Of a stretch of DNA of 64,000 bases, positions 57,601-64,000 are shown one piece after another. Within the stretch, counting starts at the first letter, position 1. Every line of letters begins with the position of its first letter. Position numbers and translations under genes: made by a program. The notes below the pieces were generated by a model. The model was not told where the DNA came from, made no database searches, and worked only from the letters and a program-made list of their open reading frames with translations. The stretch comes from Sweltsa coloradensis (Eukaryota > Arthropoda > Insecta > Plecoptera > Chloroperlidae): contig JAMZAV010000431.1 in NCBI GenBank assembly GCA_024449915.1, positions 1 through 64,000 on the forward strand. The letters run 5' to 3'.

Positions 57601-57781
57601 TATTAATGTAATCGGTTTTTCGGTTTCAATGCCACGTATATTTTCATTGGGCCGATTTGTATTGTATTGTATTTGTATTGAAGTTGTATTGGCCCTGAGG
57701 ATGATGGGTGAAATCTCATCGAAACGTCGGCCCAATGAAAATATACGTGGCATTGAAACCGAAAAACCGATTACATTAATA
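57601..57781. mobile_element. perfect 55-bp inverted repeat framing a hammerhead-like motif
   Basis: 57601-57655 and 57727-57781 are exact inverted copies of 55 bp (TATTAATGTAATCGGTTTTT at the outer left end). The 71-bp centre ends CCCTGAGGATGATGGGTGAA, ATCTCATCGAAACG. The insert lies in the TA-rich part of a satellite unit. It is probably a minimal non-autonomous Penelope-type remnant. Confidence 0.7.
57691..57733 (+). ncRNA. hammerhead-like motif in palindromic insert
   Basis: GGCCCTGAGGATGATGG, GTGAAATCT, CATCGAAACGTCGGCCC. CTGAGGA matches the CUGANGA half-core, GATG/CATC forms a stem, and CGAAACGTC supplies the GAAA half-core and a following GTC. An outer GGCC/GGCC stem closes it. It is the closest to consensus of the three motif types seen here. 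Confidence 0.5.
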
Positions 57782-58180
57782 CATATCGGCCACGAAAACC
57801 TTCAAAAACATATATATATATGTTTATATATATATTTTTAAAAAAGATTTTAAAAGTAGAAAATTATAAATAATTTTTACACATACATATATATATACCA
57901 AAAGGCTTATTCGTTTAAGTAAAACATTCGTTAATTAATATGTGTTTTTATAAATTATAAAATTACAAAAGGAAATCATTTATATATATTTATTTATTTA
58001 TATATATATATATATTTTAAAAAAAGATTTTAAAAGTAGAAAATTATAAATAATTTTTACACATACATATATATATACCAAAAGGCTTATTCGTTTAAGT
58101 AAAACATTCGTAAAATAATTTGTGTTTTTATAAATTATAAAATTACAAAAGGAAATCATTTATATATATTTATGTTATAT

Positions 58181-58211
<31 letters not shown>

Positions 58212-58466
58212 TTTAAAAAAAGATTTTAAAAGTAGAAAATTATAAATAATTTTTACCATACATATATATATACCAAAAGGCTTTTGTTTAAGTAAAACAT
58301 TCGTTAATTAATATGTGTTTTTATAAATTATTAAATTACAAAAGGAAATCATTTATATATATATATATATATATATTTTAAAAAAAGATTTTAAAAGTAG
58401 AAAATTATAAATAATTTTTACACATACATATATATATACCAAAAGGCTTATTCGTTTAAGTAAAAC

Positions 58467-59098
58467 AACTCCGATTGCGATGAAATTTTATGGAGGCCTT
58501 CGAAATCTCTAAACTTAGAACTGCCACGTTTTTGAGCGCAATCGAAAAATTATTTCTCATGAAAATCGCAATTTTACGATTTTTTTTCGATTTTTTAAAA
58601 ATTTCTTCGTTTTATAACACCTGCATGCTTTATCCGATTTTAATGATTTTTTTCACAGAACCTTAATTTTATGAATTTAGGTATTCGTGTGAAATTTGAG
58701 CGCAATCGAAAAATTATTTCTCATGAAAATCGAAATTTTACGGGTTTTTTCTTTTTTTTTAACCAATTCTTTGCCTTATAACACCAACATGCTTTATCCG
58801 ATTGTAATGATTTTTTCACAGAACCTTAATTTTATGAATTAATATATTTGTTTGAAATTTGAGTTCAATCGAATAATTATTTCTTATGAAAATCGAAATT
58901 TTACGATTTTTTTTTTTTTTTTTAAATTACGATTAATTAAAAAATTAAAAAATTAAAGTTTATTTTTAATTTAATTTAAAAAAATTTAAAAAAAATCTTC
59001 AACTTAGTAATGATTTTTTCACAGAACAACAGAAAATCCGCATACCACTTGGCTACTCAATGCACCAATTACGCTCATCCAACAACGCGTTTTCCTAG
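58467..59098 (+). mobile_element. Helentron-like repeat, family A, 5'-truncated
   Basis: It joins the body text ACTCCGATTGCGATGAAATT and has three internal units. It ends TTACGCTCATCCAACAACGC, then GTTTTCCTAG|T. The hairpin is shortened to AACGCGTT. The 5' end is replaced by the satellite array. Confidence 0.55.
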
Positions 59099-59188
59099 TA
59101 GGCTATATGGAGGAAAGACCAAAGCTGTCTAGATCCAGTCTTAAATGGGGCGAAAAGGGAATGGTACCGGGTACTCAACACATGGTTC

Positions 59189-59228
59189 ACTCACTCGTCT
59201 AACAACGACTTTAGCGTTTTCTTAGTAT
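59189..59228 (+). repeat. solo Helentron-like 3' end, family B
   Basis: CTCACTCGTCTAACAACGAC, then TTTAGCGTTTTCTTAG, followed by T. It is a second copy of the 40-bp terminal block at 2590-2627, again without an internal body. Confidence 0.45.
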
Positions 59229-59950
59229 TCAAAATTTGGTTTGTTTTATTTGTCCTGTCCGAGACCAATCCGAGACTGGTAATGAACGCAACTAATCTTT
59301 GATGAACGTTCGGAACTCAGAGGAAACGAGGCCTAGTGCAGGAAGTTCTGGATTTAGAACGAATAAAAACAATTTCTAGAACTTGACAACTAGTAAACTG
59401 TGAGCAGATAAGACGAGTATTAAAGAAGGATAAGAAAAATAAACTAATATTATTAAAACGAGACGAATAACGACCTCAAAAGTAGCTGTTATTGAAATTT
59501 GAAGATTTTAAAATCTGCGCGTAAAATTAAGATCATCGAAAACACGCATGCCAACATGCCAACTGTCATAACCAACTCAAAAGTTGCCGATATCACGGCA
59601 TGTTTGATCGTAACGAACTTTAATGGCCGCAATTTGATTGACGTGGAGTTTTTGGGATGGAGTAATGAATTGACAGTTTAGTAAGCAATTCGTTCTCTAA
59701 ACCGTTTCTTATCGAATTAGAAAAGGTATTTTAATTTTCTTTTAACTTCCTCTCTATATAAAACTGTTATTTTATGTACTTGTTCTGTTAGATTCTATTT
59801 TTAAGTTAAGCCTAACCCTACTCTTGGGTTTATAATCCAAGGCCTAGACTGATCCTAGGCTAGACCTAGCCTAAGGCCTAGGCTAGCTAGGCCTAATCTA
59901 AATAACCATTATTATTTAGGTTGCTGGCCGATGCGGTTTTTAATTACAAG

Positions 59951-60028
59951 ATGATGCAAGGGGATGACACTGTTTCTAGCTCGAAAAGTAGTAATGTTGT
60001 GGTTCAAGCATGGAGAAGATTATCACAA
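59951..60028 (+). CDS. possible first coding exon of an unrecognised gene
   Basis: 26 codons from ATGATG to a good donor CACAA|gtaagt: MMQGDDTVSSSKSSNVVVQA, then WRRLSQ. The composition looks like protein, and the frame stays open upstream to an acceptor-like ttatttag at 59912-59919, so it may instead be an internal exon. I do not recognise the product and find no second exon in the window; the MITE at 60409-61295 would lie in its intron. This could be chance. Confidence 0.25.
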
Positions 60029-60408
60029 GTAAGTGGATGTGCTTAAAAAAGGTCTTCTTAAGCTTAGGGCCTAGGCTAGGCCTAGGTCACTATAGCCTAT
60101 TAGGCTAGGCCTGGTTGCTGATGGCATAAAGGCTTTTATGCGTGTCAGGCTATGTCATTATAGGCTAACAATAACAAATAGTTAGGCCTAGGCTAGCCCT
60201 AGGCCTAGCCGGGATTCAATTCAAACCTGGGTAAGCCTAGGGCCTAGGCCTAGGCTAGGCCTCATCTTTGCTTAAAAAACATTACCTAGGCCTAGCTGTG
60301 ATAGGCTACAGGTTGTGAGACAATATAGCATAGCTATGCCCTTGCCAGGGTCCACTTGATACCGAACAGCTCTTGTAAGGTGGGTCTTTGCACGTAGGCC
60401 TAGGCCTA

Positions 60409-61295
60409 GGGTCAGGTATGCAGTTCTCGACCATCAACTAGGCTATTCTCGACTACCCTAACGCGCACGCCACCTATTTATCAAATAAAACCATGTTATG
60501 TTGATGTGACAGCTCTGGGATTGCTTAAATCGGGATCGATGTTTTCATGAAGACTACAAAAATCGACGTCGTAAACGATTAAAATGTATCGAATATCGAA
60601 TTTTTAATAGAACAATATGGGTTCGACTCAAAGAATGTGTCCTAAATATATCGCGCTAACAAGGTTAGCGTCGGCGTCGCACATTTTCAGCAAGGGTTTT
60701 CTCCTGTTTAATTTGGGCTCAGGACATTATGTTTGCATTTATGTTCAGCATGGCAGTGACGGGACAACTGTCATGACGGAACGTAATCAGATCTCGGCCG
60801 CAAGGAAATGGGTTCTCGAACTGAAACTGAAACTGATAGGTTTAGGGCCGTGGCGTACGTGGTCGGAAATGGTCTATTTTGCTCATTATTGATTGTTTTG
60901 CACCGAAATATGTATTTTGATGGACATTTATACCGTTTTTATAATGGTATTAAACTCTGGGTCGATTTCTGATTTTGATAATATTCGGCGAAGCTTAACA
61001 TGGGATTTGGCGCGGTCGAGAATTAGTTACGGGGGCGGTCGAGAATAGGTTACAAAATAAAAGCCTAGGTTGAGAATAGATTCGATGCAGACTTCGATTG
61101 TTGGTTGATTCGACCAGAAGTATAAACATTAGGATACGTTTTGGTACACTACCCTACCCTGAACAGCCTCGATCGCCGGAACGTTTTGAGACATTCCCCA
61201 ACTATTTTCGGAGATACAATGGCTGAAATACAGTAAAAAATAGAAAAAATTATTGACTAAGGACGAAAGGTGGTCGAGAACTGCATAGCTGACCC
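60409..61295. mobile_element. DNA transposon or MITE with GGGTCAG ends, TA duplication
   Basis: GGGTCAGGTATGCAGTTCTC followed by GACCA at the left and the same word inverted at the right (TGGTCGAGAACTGCATAGCT, GACCC). Flanks are TA. Internal CGGTCGAGAAT words recur near the right end. A 91-codon frame at 60617-60892 has no recognisable similarity. Confidence 0.7.
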
Positions 61296-61798
61296 TACTT
61301 CCACAATGTAAGAGCCATCTTAGCTCCAAGAACAACAACAATCTAGACCTACTTACTTAGTCAATCTCAATGCTACTGAGCGTGCGAGCTCATTATCCAA
61401 CGGACCTTACAGCTGTTTTGTAAACAGACTGCTGAATGTCAATTCAGAAGTCGAATGTACGCCAAATAAATAAACAGTCCTAGGCCTACTAAGTATGACG
61501 ATGGGTAGGCCTAGCCTACCCGTTACCTGCTCGACAAGGTTGGGTAGGCCTTCTGGTTTGTGTTTCCAGTAGGCGTACCCGTTGACCCGCACACACATTG
61601 TAGGGAGAAGGGGAAGGCCAATGTAAACAACAAATGAATAATAAAATAACAAAAGTGCTCCATACCCAAAACAATTTTGCTTACAAGTAAGTAGGCCTAG
61701 GCTAAGTTCAATATTCATTACAATGAATGTAGGCTAGCCTAATTATGAAACACTTAATAATAGTAATCTAATAATAATACTACTAGGGGCCTAATAAT

Positions 61799-62550
61799 TG
61801 GATGAGCGTAGCGAGCGAAGCGAAGATTCCATTTCACTACACTGGAGAAAAAAATCCGGAATGTTTTTTTTTTTTTGTATTTTTGTCTGTTTGTCCGCAC
61901 GATTCTGGCTAAACCGATACTCCGATTGAGATGAAATTTTATGGAGGCCTTCGAAATCTCTGAACTTAGAACTGCCACGTTTTTGAGCGCAATCGAAAAA
62001 ATTATTTCTCATGAAAATCAGCAAATTTTAAAGTTTTTTTTCGATTTTTAAAAAATTCTTCCCACCTATAACACCTAATGCTTTATCATTTTAATATTTT
62101 TGCACAGAACCTTATTTTATAAATTAAGATATTCTTGTGAAATTTGGGTCAATTAAAAAAATATTATCCTAAAATCGAAATTTTACGTTTTTTTTTTCTT
62201 TTTTTAACAATTCTTTGACTATAAACCTACATGCTTTATCCGATTGTATGATTTTTTGCCCGAACCTTAATGTTATGAATTAACATATTCGTGTTAAATT
62301 TGAGCGCAATCGAGAAATTTTTCTTATTTAAATCGCAATTTTACTTTTTAATTTTTTTTAACAATTACGATTAATTAAAAAAATTAAAAATTAAAGTTAA
62401 TTTTTTATTTAATTTAATTTTAATTTAAAAAAATCTTCAACTTAGTAATGATTTTTTCAAAGAACAACAGAAAATCCGCATAACAAATGGCAGCTCAATG
62501 CACCAATTACGCTCATCCAACAACGCGGCGGGACTTAAGCGTTTTCCTAG
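61799..62550 (+). mobile_element. Helentron-like repeat, family A, complete copy
   Basis: Starts after a host T with TGGATGAGCGTAGCGAGCGA and ends CGCTCATCCAACAACGCGGC, GGGACTTAAGCGTTTTCCTAG, followed by T. Subterminal TTGGATGAGCG and CGCTCATCCAA are inverted. The middle holds three diverged tandem units with the CACAGAACCTTA phrase. No protein is encoded. This is the best complete copy in the window. Confidence 0.65.
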
Positions 62551-62689
62551 TAATAATAATCATACCTCAGTTCCAACTATGTCGGGTTGAGTAGGTAGGC
62601 TAGGTAGTGGTTTTCCACCATTATCTAGGACATGAAACTGTAGATAGGGCCTACTAAGCTTGCCAGACTCGGTGTTTCTTCCTCTCCAC

Positions 62690-63135
62690 CAATTTACTAG
62701 CTGTCCTCCCACAGCTTTACTCTTGCCACATGCTCCCACACTTCATCTCGTATTCAAACGTCTTTTTGAATTAATCTTTCCCATTTCTATCTTGGCATTC
62801 ATTTTTCCGCTCCTCTGCCGCTTCAAATTCTCTTCTTGGAATCCTCTCCCTGCACATCCTTTTCACATGTCCAAACCATCCTAGACATCCTCTTCCTAAT
62901 TTAAACCTCAATCTCTCCAGTCCCAGTTCTTTTCTGATTACATTACTTCTTATCTTGTCCATCTTAGTAACTCCCTGGACACTTCTTAAGAACTTCATTT
63001 CTGCTGCTTCAAACTGACTCTCTTCTTTTGTTCTAACTGCCCATGTAACTGCCCTATACATTACAAGGCCTATAGGTACAAAATATACCTTGTACAGCAA
63101 AGTTTTACATTTTTGTGGGAACAACTTATCCAAAG
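62690..63135 (-). pseudogene. non-LTR retrotransposon C-terminal fragment
   Basis: A minus-strand frame of 120 codons (62771-63133): KTLLYKVYFVPIGLVMYRAV, EAAEMKFLRSVQGVTKMDKI, GWFGHVKRMCRERIPRREFE. The LY-..VP..LY..E-W, FLR and RWFGHV-RM pattern is usual for the region after the RT in RTE- or Jockey-type elements. Start and catalytic core are missing, and the first W of the ETW motif is altered. Confidence 0.7.
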
Positions 63136-63190
63136 TAGAGAGTCAAAAAAATTACGCAAATAAATCTGTCTAGACCCTATCTATCTATCT

Positions 63191-64000
63191 CAGGGTTGCC
63201 ACCAAGAAAAAATAAAAATCCTGTTTGAGCACATCAAAAATCCTTAGAAATCCTTTTAAATGAAACACCCAAATCCTTAAAAATCCTTTTAATGCCCAAA
63301 TGTAGGGGAACATGCTGTACCTTGGACCACTTTTTACATTTATATGGTTCCTGGAGAAATGAGATGATGATTTTGGTTTATTTTTTTTGTATTTGCTAGA
63401 ACATGCCTTGTACAAACTTTGTTGATTTTATTGTATATGGCACTTTACAATTATTGCTATAAATTAACCATTTTAATAATTAGTGCAAAGTGGTCCAAGG
63501 TACAGCATAGCGATGTACCTTGGACCATGTAATTCGTACCTTGGACCATGTAATTTATGCCTTGAATTATGTACATAAATTACATAGAAAATTGAAGGAT
63601 ATGCCTATAGACCTACTTAATGTTTTCTTTCTTGTTAGTACTACTTCATATTTAAAGAGTGGGAGTGTAGGCCTATAGTTATATTTCTATTGACTAAAAA
63701 TATTATTAAGGACAGCCATTTTGAATTATAGAATATAAAAAAGAAAAATCGGTACTTAGACCCCCCCCCCCCCCCGAAAAGGAAAGTAGGTTAGGGGGTT
63801 GGGGGGGAAGCATGAAGTGCGTTGCGTAGTCAGCTACCCCCCCCCCCCCCCTCCCCTAAAAAGTGGATAGTAGGTTGGGGGGGTGGTGCGCTGAAGTGCC
63901 GAGGGGGGGGCCTAGCTGACAACGGCAACGCATTTTATGCTTCCCCCACGCCGCCTTGCCGGCCCCCCCCCCCCCAACTCCACTAATTCACCCTTACCTT
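63191..64000. other. window end: hAT-like left end, short inverted repeats, poly-C/G runs
   Basis: CAGGGTTGCCACCAAG at 63191 looks like a hAT left end whose partner is beyond the window. GTACCTTGGACCA occurs four times between 63318 and 63550, twice in tandem and once inverted. GGAAGCATGAAGTGCGTTGC at about 63808 returns inverted at about 63913-63945 (ATTTTATGCTTCC). Poly-C or poly-G runs of 9 to 15 bp lie at 63760, 63836, 63905 and 63966. No gene is seen. Confidence 0.45.

Larger units (their letters stand above)
57442..58450. repeat. satellite-like array, 165-195 bp unit, five copies
   Basis: The phrase TTTTAAAAGTAGAAAATTAT starts at about 57442, 57848, 58028, 58223 and 58389. Each unit continues ACATACATATATATATACCA, AAAGGCTTATTCGTTTAAGT, then a TA microsatellite. 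The longer first interval holds the palindromic insert 57601-57781. The fifth unit is cut off at 58467 by a Helentron-like repeat. Confidence 0.85.

Noticed and set aside
57442..58450. CRISPR-like array because of regularly spaced repeats
   Set aside because: The repeats are whole 165-195 bp satellite units with TA microsatellites, there are no unique spacers, and the genome is eukaryotic.
60617..60892. 91-codon frame as a gene
   Set aside because: It lies wholly inside the TA-flanked MITE 60409-61295, has no recognisable motif and no supporting signals.

Overview
This window looks like part of an animal genome, most likely an invertebrate. It is AT-rich, and its only clear host gene is cut into short exons by introns of 2 to 10.6 kb that are packed with transposons. 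The phylum cannot be fixed from the sequence. Short palindromic words such as TAGGCCTA and GGCCTAGGCC are scattered at high density and look like a lineage trait.

Host gene. The + strand carries the 3' part of a vigilin (HDLBP / Scp160-type) gene. Seven exons (2266-2559, 4741-4926, 14698-14943, 17418-17565, 22643-22797, 33381-33503, 43667-43909) join in frame into 464 codons plus a stop. They encode the last five KH domains (KH10-KH14 when counted back from the C-terminus of a 14-KH protein) and the C-terminal tail. Every junction has GT/AG sites and a matching phase. A polyadenylation signal lies at 44209. Earlier exons lie upstream of the window. One weak candidate for a neighbouring gene is a possible coding exon at 59951-60028.

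Mobile elements. Nearly everything else is transposon. (1) Fourteen to fifteen hAT-type elements have 8-bp target duplications and TAGGG or CAG termini; none shows a transposase. They are nested in one another and in other elements. (2) Two Penelope-like elements are each arranged as a large inverted repeat: 6073-11275 with two 2139-bp arms, and 55239-57406. (3) One Tigger/pogo element, 38153-41090, has an apparently intact 520-aa transposase split by one short intron. (4) Several broken non-LTR retrotransposons are present (5010-5480, 26290-28310, 30595-30970, 35495-38150, 52728-55050, 62690-63135). (5) A dispersed family has Helentron-like ends (T^T insertion, subterminal inverted repeats, hairpin, CTAG 3' end). 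(6) There are tRNA-derived SINEs, fold-back elements, MITEs, minisatellites and satellite-like arrays.

Layout: 1-2265 upstream vigilin intron; 2266-43909 vigilin exons and transposon-filled introns; 43910-44235 3' UTR; 44240-64000 intergenic transposon-rich DNA with tandem arrays at 47629-48208, 51875-52150 and 57442-58450.

Most interesting observations: hAT shells whose subterminal regions iterate a family-specific palindromic word; internal cores shared by elements with unrelated ends; hammerhead-ribozyme-like motifs in Penelope-type termini; Helentron-like families whose two subterminal repeats change together; and a vigilin splice acceptor made of a pure GT repeat. I found no new protein-coding system beyond these.
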